Assembly: GCF_009602705.1 (NCBI RefSeq)
Contig: NZ_VSWH01000001.1
Coordinates: 1,550,001 to 1,614,000, forward strand
Reading direction: 5' to 3'
DNA: 64,000 bases
Origin: Chryseobacterium vaccae
GTDB taxonomy: Bacteria > Bacteroidota > Bacteroidia > Flavobacteriales > Weeksellaceae
The translations under genes and the position numbers were made by a program. Under the pieces are notes generated by a model. It was not told the origin of the DNA and did not search any database. It saw only the letters and a list, made by a program, of their open reading frames with translations. Below, in pieces: positions 1 through 7,733 of this stretch; position 1 is the stretch's first letter; each line of letters starts with the position of its first letter.

Positions 1-387
1 CACATGACTTTCTGAATCACCGCTTTCATTCTGAACATAAATTTCGGTTCTGACTACAATAATCTTCCCACCACCTTTGATTACATAAGATTTTGAAACA
101 AGGGCATCACCGATAGCCGGACGCAGGTAATTCACCTTCAGTTCCACCGTAACCACATAACAGTCTTCCGGATAATGGCTTACCGAGGCATATCCCGAGG
201 AAACATCCACCAATGAAGCAATCATGGCCCCATTGAACATTCCTGCTTTTCGGGTCATCATGTCCATTTTAGGAATTTTAATGGATACGAAATCCGTTTC
301 CACCTCCAGCAGTTCTGCTTTATAGAATTTTAAAGTTTCTGAACGGCTGAAGCTGTCGGTCATGAGTTTCTTTTTCTCTGGTGTCAT
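1..387 (-). CDS. PaaI-type hotdog thioesterase (3' end outside window)
   Basis: Reading the minus strand from the ATG at 387 gives an open frame of 129 codons that runs off the left edge. The protein starts MTPEKKKLMTDSF. It has the hotdog pattern of the PaaI/YiiD thioesterase group: a GMFNGAMIASLVDV helix segment (residues about 50-63), then a strand ending in VELKVNYLRPA. That family hydrolyses acyl-CoA thioesters in the cytosol. The substrate cannot be read from the sequence. The exact 3' end is not visible. The next gene on the same strand starts at 918 and ends at 463, so it could be co-transcribed. Confidence 0.7.
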   Translation of the reverse strand, partial: MTPEKKKLMTDSFSRSETLKFYKAELLEVETDFVSIKIPKMDMMTRKAGMFNGAMIASLVDVSSGYASVSHYPEDCYVVTVELKVNYLRPAIGDALVSKSYVIKGGGKIIVVRTEIYVQNESGDSESHV

Positions 388-462
388 TATCTTTTTAATT
401 TGATGTAAATTTAAAGATAGATTTAAAAGAATTAGTATTTAAATGTTCCAATAAATTTTCTG

Positions 463-918
463 TTATAAAGAATCAACTATAACAGCTGCCGAATCTATAT
501 CGGTATAAGTTGCTACTTCTCCATTGCAAAAAGATTCATATATTAACTCTCCTATACTATTAGGTATCGGTCTTTCGCGATAAATTGATCTATCTCCACT
601 TGAAATTACTTTTCCTTTCGAATCATAGACTACATAATCTTCAATTGAGTAATATTTTGAATATTTACTACAATCACATTTCCAATATTCTAAAATATCT
701 TTACTGGAACTTGTTATTATTTTACCTTTACTATTCTTTACCTTCTTTGGAAAATCATGAAATTTGACCCAACCACTTGATGAACTTGTATTCTCTTTAT
801 AAATAACAGTTTCTTTACTCCTATAAATTTCAAAAAAGTCAGTTTTAATGGATACAAAGCTTGCAAAACAACAAATAACTCCGATAAAAATGATCAAATA
901 AATAAATGGTGATTTCAT
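463..918 (-). CDS. Small exported protein resembling the surface-adhesin E family
   Basis: The protein has one N-terminal hydrophobic segment (MKSPFIYLIIFIGVICCF) followed by a soluble part of about 125 residues. The soluble part reads W-V-K-F, then LEYWKCDCSKYSKYYSIEDY, then YDSKGKVISSG, then IPNSIGELIYESFCN. This order of a Trp/Cys strand, a 'YDSKGKV' turn and an 'IPxSxxExxxxxFC' end is what I recall for surface-adhesin protein E-like proteins of flavobacteria; that match is from memory. An earlier in-frame ATG at 939 exists, but a TATTTTTG -7 box lies at 944-937 on this strand, so transcription should start near 930 and the ATG at 918 is the better start. Probably periplasmic or surface-attached; function unknown. 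Confidence 0.5.
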   Translation of the reverse strand: MKSPFIYLIIFIGVICCFASFVSIKTDFFEIYRSKETVIYKENTSSSSGWVKFHDFPKKVKNSKGKIITSSSKDILEYWKCDCSKYSKYYSIEDYVVYDSKGKVISSGDRSIYRERPIPNSIGELIYESFCNGEVATYTDIDSAAVIVDSL

Positions 919-936
919 GTTAATTATTAGTTTAAT

Positions 937-944
937 CAAAAATA
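937..944 (-). promoter_or_regulatory. Bacteroidota -7 box for the 463-918 gene
   Basis: The minus strand reads TATTTTTG, an exact match to TAnnTTTG. It lies about 19 bases upstream of the chosen ATG. No clear -33 TTTG is visible. Confidence 0.45.
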
Positions 945-983
945 ATAAAGATTTTACAAATAGATATTATTTTGAGAAATAGT

Positions 984-3110
984 TTAGTTTAATTCTATTT
1001 GAAAAATTTCAGTCAAAGACAGAACTCCTTCTGCCAAATCTTCAGGATGCGTGCTAAAGCCTTTAAGCTTTGAAGTTTTTCCTTTTACAACCAGATCCAT
1101 CAATTGTTTATCTGAAAGCTTCTTCCCAAAAATTTCAAAACTAATTTTAAAACCGCAGTTTTTGAAGTCGGAACAACCGACTGCTGTTTTCCCTTTCATC
1201 AGGGTATGGTCTTTACATTTCGGGCATTTTGTTTCCTCCCAGGACTGAAGTTCTTTTTTCTGTGCAGGTTCTCTTTTTTTCTTTTCCTTTACTTCTTCTT
1301 TCTCTTCTTCCTGCAGGGTAATCACTTTTCCTTTTCCGTAGACTACTTTTGCAGTCAGCTCTGTTACCATCTGGATCAGTTCTTCTTTAAAAAGATTGGC
1401 TTCATATTCCCCTTTCTCAATTTTACGGAGTTTTGACTCCCATTCTCCGGTTAATTCCGGGCTCTTTAAAAGCTCGTCTTCGATGGTATCAATCAGTTGG
1501 ATTCCGGTTTGAGTAGCAATCAGGTTTTTCCTTTTCTTTTCGATGTATTTTCTTTTGAAAAGGGTTTCAATAATGTTGGCCCGGGTAGATGGCCTCCCGA
1601 TTCCGTTATTCTTTAATAATTCCCGAAGTTCTTCATCTTCTACCTGTTTTCCGGCCGTTTCCATTGCTCTAAGCAGGGTTGCTTCCGTATAAGGTTTTGG
1701 AGGGGAAGTTTTCCCCTGGTGGATCATAGGATCGTGAGGGCCTGTTTCACCAGCAATAAATTCAGGTATGGTTTGTTCTTCTTCCTTTTCTTTTTCTTTA
1801 TCTGTAGGTTCTTCTTTGGGTTCTTTTGAATAAACAGCTCTCCATCCCGGTTCCAGAATCTGCCTTCCGCTGGTTTTGAAAGGGATGGTTCCTACTTTTC
1901 CTTCTACTAAAGTATTTGAAATTTTACATTCAGGGTAGAAAACGGCAATAAAACGTTTGGCAATCAGGTCATAGATTAGTTTTTCTTCCCTGCTCAGGTT
2001 TTGAGAAGGAGGAATTTCGGTAGGGATAATCGCATGGTGATCCGTCACTTTTGTATCATCAAAAACAGCTTTTGATTTGGGAATAGGGGCTTCAAGCAAT
2101 GGGGCAATCAAATCCTGATAAGGGTACATTTTCTGAAGGATACCTTCTATTTTCGGATATAAACTTTCGGATAGATAAGTGGTATCAACACGCGGATAAG
2201 TCACATGCTTTTTTTCGTAAAGACTCTGAATATAATTCAATGTATTTTCTGCAGAATAGCCGTATTTTTTGTTGGCTTCTACCTGAAGTCCGGTCAGGTC
2301 AAAAAGTCTTGGGTTCTTTTCCTTCCCTTCTTTAATTTCAAAGGAAACGATTTCAAAGGGATTAACCTTAAGATATTCCAATCCTTTTTCGGCACGCTCC
2401 AAAGTTTTTAAACGGTCAATGGCAGCATTGAAAATAACATCTCTGTATTTTGTTTTAAGCTCCCAGTATTCTTCTGTGGTAAAGGCATCAATTTCTTTCT
2501 GACGCTGTACCAGCATGGCTAATGTTGGGGTCTGCACTCTTCCGATAGAAAGAACGGCTTTATTTCCGCCAAATTTTTTAGTAAAAAGCCTTGTTGCGTT
2601 AATTCCCAGTAACCAATCTCCGATGGCTCTGGCATTTCCGGCAAGATACAGGTTCTTATAATCTTCGGCAGGTTTCAGGCTTGCAAAACCTTCTTTAATG
2701 GCTTCTTCCGTTAGTGAAGATATCCATAAACGCTGAATAGGTTTGTTACATTTTGCCTTCTGCAATACCCATCGCTGGATGAGTTCTCCCTCCTGCCCGG
2801 CATCCCCGCAGTTAATGACCTCATCACATTCCTCAACTAATTTTTCAATTACTTTAAACTGGTTTTCAACGCCTTTATTCGGGATTAGCTTTATGCCAAA
2901 ACTGTTGGGAATAATTGGCAGCAGAAATAAATTCCAGGATTTATATTGAGGACCGTAATCGTGAGGTTCTTTCAGGGTACAAAGATGTCCGAACGTCCAT
3001 GTCACGCAATAGCCGTTCCCTTCCATATAGCCTTGTTTAGGCGTAGTAGCGCCCAATACTTTGGCAATATCTCTGGCAACACTGGGTTTCTCGGCAATAC
3101 ATAATTTCAT
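984..3110 (-). CDS. topB: DNA topoisomerase III (type IA)
   Basis: A 708-residue type IA topoisomerase that relaxes or decatenates DNA through a transient 5'-phosphotyrosine link. The N-terminal TOPRIM domain starts MKLCIAEKPSVARDIAKVLG and carries NCGDAGQEGELIQRW, the acidic metal-binding motif (DAGQEGE in place of the more common DADREGE). The catalytic tyrosine is Y305 in HVTYPRVDT. RVQTPTLAM and NNGIGRPSTRA are the usual central motifs. The C-terminus has one zinc-ribbon-like unit (CPKC ... CSDFKNCGF). An upstream in-frame ATG at 3137 would add nine residues, but the conserved family start MKLCIAEKPS fixes 3110. A Lys/Glu-rich linker (about 610-640) precedes the ribbon. This TopB form is common on chromosomes as well as mobile elements; nothing nearby indicates an element. 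Confidence 0.93.
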   Translation of the reverse strand: MKLCIAEKPSVARDIAKVLGATTPKQGYMEGNGYCVTWTFGHLCTLKEPHDYGPQYKSWNLFLLPIIPNSFGIKLIPNKGVENQFKVIEKLVEECDEVINCGDAGQEGELIQRWVLQKAKCNKPIQRLWISSLTEEAIKEGFASLKPAEDYKNLYLAGNARAIGDWLLGINATRLFTKKFGGNKAVLSIGRVQTPTLAMLVQRQKEIDAFTTEEYWELKTKYRDVIFNAAIDRLKTLERAEKGLEYLKVNPFEIVSFEIKEGKEKNPRLFDLTGLQVEANKKYGYSAENTLNYIQSLYEKKHVTYPRVDTTYLSESLYPKIEGILQKMYPYQDLIAPLLEAPIPKSKAVFDDTKVTDHHAIIPTEIPPSQNLSREEKLIYDLIAKRFIAVFYPECKISNTLVEGKVGTIPFKTSGRQILEPGWRAVYSKEPKEEPTDKEKEKEEEQTIPEFIAGETGPHDPMIHQGKTSPPKPYTEATLLRAMETAGKQVEDEELRELLKNNGIGRPSTRANIIETLFKRKYIEKKRKNLIATQTGIQLIDTIEDELLKSPELTGEWESKLRKIEKGEYEANLFKEELIQMVTELTAKVVYGKGKVITLQEEEKEEVKEKKKREPAQKKELQSWEETKCPKCKDHTLMKGKTAVGCSDFKNCGFKISFEIFGKKLSDKQLMDLVVKGKTSKLKGFSTHPEDLAEGVLSLTEIFQIELN

Positions 3111-3307
3111 GAACTCGGGTTTATTGAAGGAGTGCAAAAATCGGGATTTTTTTTGACTTTAGCTAATTTTGTTAAACATCAACAGCTAATAATTCACAGC
3201 CAAAATGCGGAGGAATCTCTTCTGCTGATATGTAAGAGAATTCGGTCTCAAACAAAGAAAAAATATATTCTTAATATTGGAGGTAAAATGAATTTGTATC
3301 TATTTTT

Positions 3308-3328
3308 TTGCCGCTAATGCACGAATAA
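3308..3328 (-). repeat. 21-bp intergenic repeat, copy 1
   Basis: The minus strand reads TTATTCGTGCATTAGCGGCA. Nearly the same sequence is found on the plus strand at 51639-51659, with 18 of 21 positions alike. Both copies lie between genes. I recall related strings in Chryseobacterium intergenic regions, so this may be a dispersed repeat family. Confidence 0.35.
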
Positions 3329-3775
3329 TTTTGGATAACTTTTTTATTAGCTCTCTGATTTTGCAGAGCATGCAGAATGTTTTATATATTGTTGTTTTGT
3401 TGGGCGCAATTTGTTTTTTTATATCGGATAAATAAAGCGCTAGGATTTTATCTCCGATAAAATTGTATATCACATAATCAAGCCTAAATCTTGCTAAAAA
3501 TTTTTGATTTTTTTGCGCCTTAAAAGCAGCATAACAACAACATCTACTTTTAACTAATTCTCATAAATTTCAATTTATTTTATGTTTTTCATAACCTTAA
3601 TTATTAATGAAAATGAATGAAATTTGATTAAAATAAAATTTAACAAGCAGTTATTCTTTTATAATATTGAAAAAAATAAAAACATAAATAACTAATATAC
3701 AATCAATTAAACTATTAACAATAAATTAATATTTAAAAACCCTACTTTTTTAGTGGACTAATAAAAATTATATTA
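3329..3775. other. AT-rich intergenic stretch without recognisable gene
   Basis: This very AT-rich stretch lies between topB and the methionine operon promoter. No open frame of convincing composition was found on either strand. It contains a 'TTGCGCCTTAAAA' string near 3518 that resembles one at about 50510, possibly another intergenic repeat remnant. Confidence 0.3.
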
Positions 3776-3783
3776 TATATTTG
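3776..3783 (+). promoter_or_regulatory. -7 promoter box of the methionine operon
   Basis: TATATTTG is an exact TAnnTTTG box. Transcription would start near 3789, leaving about 20 bases before the leader-peptide ATG at 3810. The -33 region has no clear TTTG. Confidence 0.55.
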
Positions 3784-3809
3784 CAAACGTATTCAGGAAA
3801 TAAAACAAA

Positions 3810-3908
3810 ATGAAGGCAGAATTAAAAAATAATTCAATAACGAAACATAGCATCAAAAAAATGATGATGTGGATCCGTATGCCTATACATCAGGAATATT
3901 GTGGATGA
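3810..3908 (+). CDS. Met-rich leader peptide (probable attenuator peptide)
   Basis: A 32-residue open frame starts MKAELKNNSITKHSIKK and continues MMMWIRMPIHQEYCG, then TGA. Five of the residues are Met, including three adjacent ATG codons followed by a fourth soon after. It begins about 20 bases after the inferred transcription start and ends 26 bases before a strong intrinsic terminator (3935-3965). The next genes encode methionine ABC uptake. The position and codon bias match leader peptides of ribosome-mediated attenuation, where scarcity of charged tRNA-Met would stall the ribosome on the MMM run and favour readthrough. I did not identify a convincing antiterminator fold, so the mechanism is inferred. 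Confidence 0.6.
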   Translation: MKAELKNNSITKHSIKKMMMWIRMPIHQEYCG

Positions 3909-3934
3909 CCTTAACTTTATATGACATATTTTTT

Positions 3935-3965
3935 AAAGGCTCTACAACACTGTAGAGCCTTTTTC
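3935..3965 (+). terminator. Intrinsic terminator in the met operon leader (attenuator)
   Basis: AAAGGCTCTACA (3935-3946) pairs perfectly with TGTAGAGCCTTT (3951-3962) around a 4-base loop and is followed by a short T-run. It lies between the leader peptide and the first structural gene, in the sense direction, so it must be read through for operon expression. Confidence 0.8.
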
Positions 3966-3996
3966 ATTAAAAACGAACAACATTAAAAAAATAAAA

Positions 3997-4989
3997 ATGA
4001 ACAATTCTAAAAACAAATGGCTGGTTCCATTGGCTTTTACAAACATCTATGTAATATGGGGAATTACGTTTTTAGCTATTTCATTTGGCTTGAAAGGCTT
4101 TCCCCCATTCATACTTTCCGGATTGAGGTTTCTGGTAGCAGGCATTCTGATGATCGGATATCTGCTCTCTAAGGGAGAAAAAGCAAACGCTCTGGTTAAC
4201 TGGAAAAAGAATGCCATCACCGGAATCCTTATTCTTACAGGAGGAACAGGACTTGTGGCATGGGGAGAACAATATGTAACCGCTTCAGAGGCGGCAATAT
4301 CCATTGCTACCGGACCATTTTGGTTTATTGCTATCGACAGAAAAAACTGGAAATATTATTTTTCAGATAAGTTCATTCCAATAGGTTTGGTTATTGGTTT
4401 TGTTGGATTGGTATTATTTCTGAAAGGAAGTGTACATTCCGCTCATGCAGCAGTTGACGGAAATCTTCGTATCACCGCATTTGTGGTATTAGGCTTAAGT
4501 TCTGTAGCCTGGGTATTAGGTTCATTATATTCTAAGAAAAATCCTGCTTCCCAATCTACTTTTATGAATATTGCCCAACAGCTTATCATAGCCGGATTAG
4601 CCTCTTTTCTTATCGCTTTTTTAAGAAAAGAATGGACCGGTTTTTCCGTTTCAGCGGTTCCGTTATCGGCTTGGCTGGGCGTTCTGTTTTTGATTTTCTT
4701 TGGATCGATAGTCGCTTATTTGTCGTACATTTGGCTCTTGTCCGTGAAGCCCGCTGCCCTGGTAAGCACCCATACCTATATTAATCCTATTGTTACAGTG
4801 ATTGCTGGCTGGATTGTTGCTCATCAAAGCATTAACGGAGGTCAGCTATATGGTTTATCCATCATATTGCTGGGGGTACTTCTTACAAATGTTACCAAGT
4901 ACTTCAAACTTTCGAAACGGTCAAAGGTTAAAATCAGACGGGTAAGAAGATTTTTTAATAGAACAAATAAGCGGTTTCAGCCTGTTTAA
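3997..4989 (+). CDS. EamA-family (DMT) inner-membrane transporter
   Basis: A 330-residue hydrophobic protein with about ten membrane segments. It shows the two-repeat EamA layout: a first half starting FTNIYVIWGITFLAISFGLK and with FILSGLRFLVAG, and a second half ending in SVKPAALVSTHTYINPIVTV and LSIILLGVLLTN, the usual EamA 'P-x-x-A' end. EamA proteins move small metabolites or amino acids, most often outward. It is the first structural gene after the attenuator and is followed after 19 bases by metN, so it is co-transcribed with a methionine importer. Its substrate is unknown; methionine or a related sulfur compound is inferred only from context. The C-terminus is basic (KLSKRSKVKIRRVRRFFNR) and probably cytosolic. 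Confidence 0.85.
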   Translation: MNNSKNKWLVPLAFTNIYVIWGITFLAISFGLKGFPPFILSGLRFLVAGILMIGYLLSKGEKANALVNWKKNAITGILILTGGTGLVAWGEQYVTASEAAISIATGPFWFIAIDRKNWKYYFSDKFIPIGLVIGFVGLVLFLKGSVHSAHAAVDGNLRITAFVVLGLSSVAWVLGSLYSKKNPASQSTFMNIAQQLIIAGLASFLIAFLRKEWTGFSVSAVPLSAWLGVLFLIFFGSIVAYLSYIWLLSVKPAALVSTHTYINPIVTVIAGWIVAHQSINGGQLYGLSIILLGVLLTNVTKYFKLSKRSKVKIRRVRRFFNRTNKRFQPV

Positions 4990-5008
4990 AATAGTATAAA
5001 GCATCAGA

Positions 5009-6037
5009 ATGATAGAAATTAAAAATATATCAAAAACTTTTCACCAGAAAAAACAGTCCTTTAAAGCACTGGATCAGGTGAGCCTCAATATAGAGAAAGG
5101 TGATATCGTAGGAATTATAGGATTTTCCGGTGCAGGAAAAAGTACGCTGATTCGTACAGTTAATCTTCTGGAAAGGCCAGATGAAGGCCAGATCATCATT
5201 AATGGCAAGGATTTTACCCGGTTAAGTTCAAAACAACTGGCCGAAGAGCGTAAAAAAATAGGAATGATCTTTCAGCATTTCAATCTGCTTTCTTCGAGAA
5301 CTGTCTTTGGTAATATTGCGCTTCCTTTGGAACTGGATCATCTCAATAAAGACCAGATCAGCAAAAAGGTACATGAGCTATTGAAAATCGTAGGTCTTGA
5401 AGATAAAGCCCACGATTATCCCAGAAGTCTTTCCGGGGGCCAGAAACAAAGGGTAGCCATCGCAAGGGCATTAGCCAATGATCCTCACCTTCTGCTCTGT
5501 GATGAAGCAACCAGCGCTCTTGATCCTGTTACCACACAGTCTATTTTACAGCTGTTAAGAGATATCAACCAGAGATTAGGAATTACCATCCTTTTGATTA
5601 CGCATGAGATGGAGGTCATTAAAGCAGTCTGCAATCATGTTGCTGTTATCGACCACGGAAAATTATTAGCTAAAGGAACTTTAAGTGAGATTATTTCGGA
5701 TAAAGAAAATCCGGTGATCCGACAATTTATAAATTCAGATGTCATGACCTTGCCACAGGAACTCAATAACAGACTACAGAAAGAGCCCAAAGAAGGTTTA
5801 TTTCCACTGGTCGAAATAGAACTTAACGAAAATATCAGTGTTGAAGAACTTCTTTCAACTTTATATTCCCAATATAAAATTCCTTATAAACTTTTGAAAG
5901 CTGATGTGGAATATCTTGGCCATTCCAATTTTGGAAAATTGCTGCTGCAGCTTCAGGGAGGAGCGGAAGAAAACCAACAGGCCATCTATTATTTCAATCA
6001 GAATAAAATTCAAAATACAGTAAAAGGATATGCTTAG
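5009..6037 (+). CDS. metN: Methionine ABC transporter ATP-binding protein MetN
   Basis: A 342-residue ABC ATPase. Walker A is GFSGAGKST (38-46), the signature is RSLSGGQKQRVAIARAL, Walker B is LLLCDEATSALDP, and the switch His lies in ITHEMEVIKAVC. After the ATPase domain there is an extension of roughly 90 residues (from about 250), the size and position of the NIL/ACT-like domain that binds methionine in MetN and mediates trans-inhibition. MetN powers D/L-methionine import through MetI with MetQ as binding protein. Its stop overlaps the metI start by 8 bases, which points to translational coupling. Confidence 0.95.
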   Translation: MIEIKNISKTFHQKKQSFKALDQVSLNIEKGDIVGIIGFSGAGKSTLIRTVNLLERPDEGQIIINGKDFTRLSSKQLAEERKKIGMIFQHFNLLSSRTVFGNIALPLELDHLNKDQISKKVHELLKIVGLEDKAHDYPRSLSGGQKQRVAIARALANDPHLLLCDEATSALDPVTTQSILQLLRDINQRLGITILLITHEMEVIKAVCNHVAVIDHGKLLAKGTLSEIISDKENPVIRQFINSDVMTLPQELNNRLQKEPKEGLFPLVEIELNENISVEELLSTLYSQYKIPYKLLKADVEYLGHSNFGKLLLQLQGGAEENQQAIYYFNQNKIQNTVKGYA

Positions 6038-6686
6038 TGATACGGTAATTGCTCTTTTGGCAAAAGGAGCCTGGGAAACAGTTTACATGACTTTTGTATC
6101 CGGATTTTTCGGATTTGTTTTAGGTCTTCCCGTTGGGATTATGCTTTTTTTAACCAGAAAAGGACAATTGTTGGAAAATACATTCTATCACAGAACACTT
6201 TCTGTTGTGGTGAATATTTTCCGTGCTATTCCTTTTATCATTTTAATTGTATGGATGATTCCTTTTACAAGAATCCTGGCCGGAACTTCTATTGGCGTCA
6301 ATGCAGCTTTGGTTCCTTTGAGTATCGGAGCTGCTCCGTTTATTGCAAGATTGGTGGAAAATAGTCTTCTTGAAGTTCCTCATGGCTTAATAGAAACAGC
6401 CAGAGCTTTGGGAGCGTCACCATTCCAGATTATCAGGAAAGTATTGCTTCCGGAGGCCCTTCCTTCTCTTATCAATAATGCAACCATCACATTGATTACT
6501 TTAGTGGGGTACTCTGCTATGGGAGGAGCTGTAGGTGCCGGCGGATTAGGGCAGGTTGGCTATCAGTACGGATACATCGGCTATGATATTGTCATTATGA
6601 ATACAGTCCTCATATTGCTTGTATTATTAGTGTTTATCATACAATTTTTAGGCGACAGACTGTCAAAAAAATTTGACCATAGGTAG
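6030..6686 (+). CDS. metI: Methionine ABC transporter permease MetI
   Basis: A 218-residue inner-membrane permease with five to six hydrophobic segments. The cytoplasmic coupling loop reads LIETARALGASPFQIIRKVLLPEALP, the EAA motif of ABC permeases. MAAAVGAGGLG-like glycine-rich text (SAMGGAVGAGGLGQVGYQYG) matches the MetI family. The length equals the family norm (about 217). It overlaps metN at its start and is followed 26 bases later by metQ. Confidence 0.94.
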   Translation: MLSDTVIALLAKGAWETVYMTFVSGFFGFVLGLPVGIMLFLTRKGQLLENTFYHRTLSVVVNIFRAIPFIILIVWMIPFTRILAGTSIGVNAALVPLSIGAAPFIARLVENSLLEVPHGLIETARALGASPFQIIRKVLLPEALPSLINNATITLITLVGYSAMGGAVGAGGLGQVGYQYGYIGYDIVIMNTVLILLVLLVFIIQFLGDRLSKKFDHR

Positions 6687-6712
6687 TATTTTAAAGTGAG
6701 AATAATAAAATA

Positions 6713-7519
6713 ATGAAAAAAATAAAGATCTTAGGTGTATTGGCTGCCGGAATACTTCTGTTTTCAGCATGTTCCGGAAGGAAAGATGATCCTAATTTTA
6801 TCCGGGTAGGCATAACGTACGGCCCAGAGCAGGAAATTGCCGAAGTTGCTAAAAAGGTGGCTAAGGAAAAATATAACCTTGAAGTAGAACTGATCCCTTT
6901 CAATGATTATGTAGTTCCCAATGAAGCATTAACCAATGGTGATATTGATGCCAATGCTTTCCAGCATGTACCTTACTTAACAGAACAGTCGAAACAGAGA
7001 GGATATAATTTAGCGGTTGTAGGCAATACTTTCGTCTACCCTATCATTGCCTATTCTAAAAAAATTAAAAATATCAGCCAGCTTCAGGAGGGAAATACAA
7101 TTGTTATTCCTAATGATCCAACCAACGGAGGACGTTCCTTGCTTCTGCTTCAAAAAAGTGGTTTACTGAAATTAAAAGACGGTGTAGGACTTCTTCCAAA
7201 AGTGACTGATATTACAGAGAATCCGAAGCAGCTTAAAATCATGGAAATTGAAGGTGCCCAGATCCCAAGAGTACTGGACGACAGAGATGTTGTGGTAGGA
7301 ATTATCAATAATAATTTTGCCGTTCAGGCCGGTTTGGATTCTGAAAAACAGGCTATTCTTAAAGAAGATAAAGATTCCCCTTACGTAAATGTAGTGGTGG
7401 CAAGACAGGACAATAAGAACAGTCAGAAAGTAAAAAACTTTGTAAAAGCCTATGAATCTGATGAAGTGGAGAAGAAAGCCAAAGAAATTTTCAAAGGAGG
7501 CGCTGTAAAGGGATGGTAA
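6713..7519 (+). CDS. metQ: Methionine-binding lipoprotein MetQ
   Basis: A 268-residue substrate-binding protein of the NlpA/MetQ family. It begins with a lipoprotein signal whose lipobox is LFSAC, so the mature protein should be lipid-anchored at Cys20. Family motifs are IRVGITYGPEQEI, the DANAFQHVPYL segment that lines the methionine site, IPNDPTNGGRSLLLLQ, and GIINNNFAVQAGL. It delivers methionine to MetNI. It is the last gene of the operon; an intrinsic terminator follows at 7619-7653. Confidence 0.95.
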   Translation: MKKIKILGVLAAGILLFSACSGRKDDPNFIRVGITYGPEQEIAEVAKKVAKEKYNLEVELIPFNDYVVPNEALTNGDIDANAFQHVPYLTEQSKQRGYNLAVVGNTFVYPIIAYSKKIKNISQLQEGNTIVIPNDPTNGGRSLLLLQKSGLLKLKDGVGLLPKVTDITENPKQLKIMEIEGAQIPRVLDDRDVVVGIINNNFAVQAGLDSEKQAILKEDKDSPYVNVVVARQDNKNSQKVKNFVKAYESDEVEKKAKEIFKGGAVKGW

Positions 7520-7618
7520 TGAATATTTTGAATATTTTCAATCCGAAGAACCCGAATTTCAGAGATTAAAACTAAAATTGAATGATCAATATCTGATTTT
7601 TTCAGCTTTAAAACTGAT

Positions 7619-7653
7619 AAAAACTGCCGACAGATAATCCAGGCAGTTTTTTT
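7619..7653 (+). terminator. Terminator after metQ
   Basis: AAACTGCC (7621-7628) pairs with GGCAGTTT (7642-7649), with flanking A and T runs that extend the stem, followed by T residues to 7653. Confidence 0.75.
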
Positions 7654-7677
7654 ATAATTTAATTTTCATTTTCTCAA

Positions 7678-7709
7678 TTTGAGATAATAAAAAATTTTCT
7701 TTACTTTTG
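7678..7709 (+). promoter_or_regulatory. Promoter of the beta-glucosidase gene
   Basis: TTTG at 7678-7681 and TACTTTTG at 7702-7709 are separated by 20 bases, close to the Bacteroidota -33/-7 pattern. The ATG follows at 7734. Confidence 0.6.
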
Positions 7710-7733
7710 CTTACAATCAAATAACCAGGCATT

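Noticed and set aside
585..767. Plus-strand open frame of 60 codons
   Set aside because: It lies opposite the better-supported 463-918 gene and has poor, Leu/Asn-rich AT-driven composition.
3132..3317. Plus-strand open frame of 61 codons after topB
   Set aside because: No recognisable composition or promoter, and it lies in AT-rich DNA upstream of topB; it looks like chance.
3776..3965. SAM riboswitch before the methionine operon
   Set aside because: I looked for a SAM-type multi-helix aptamer. The short leader is occupied by an open frame with Met codons and a single terminator, so a peptide attenuator explains it better.
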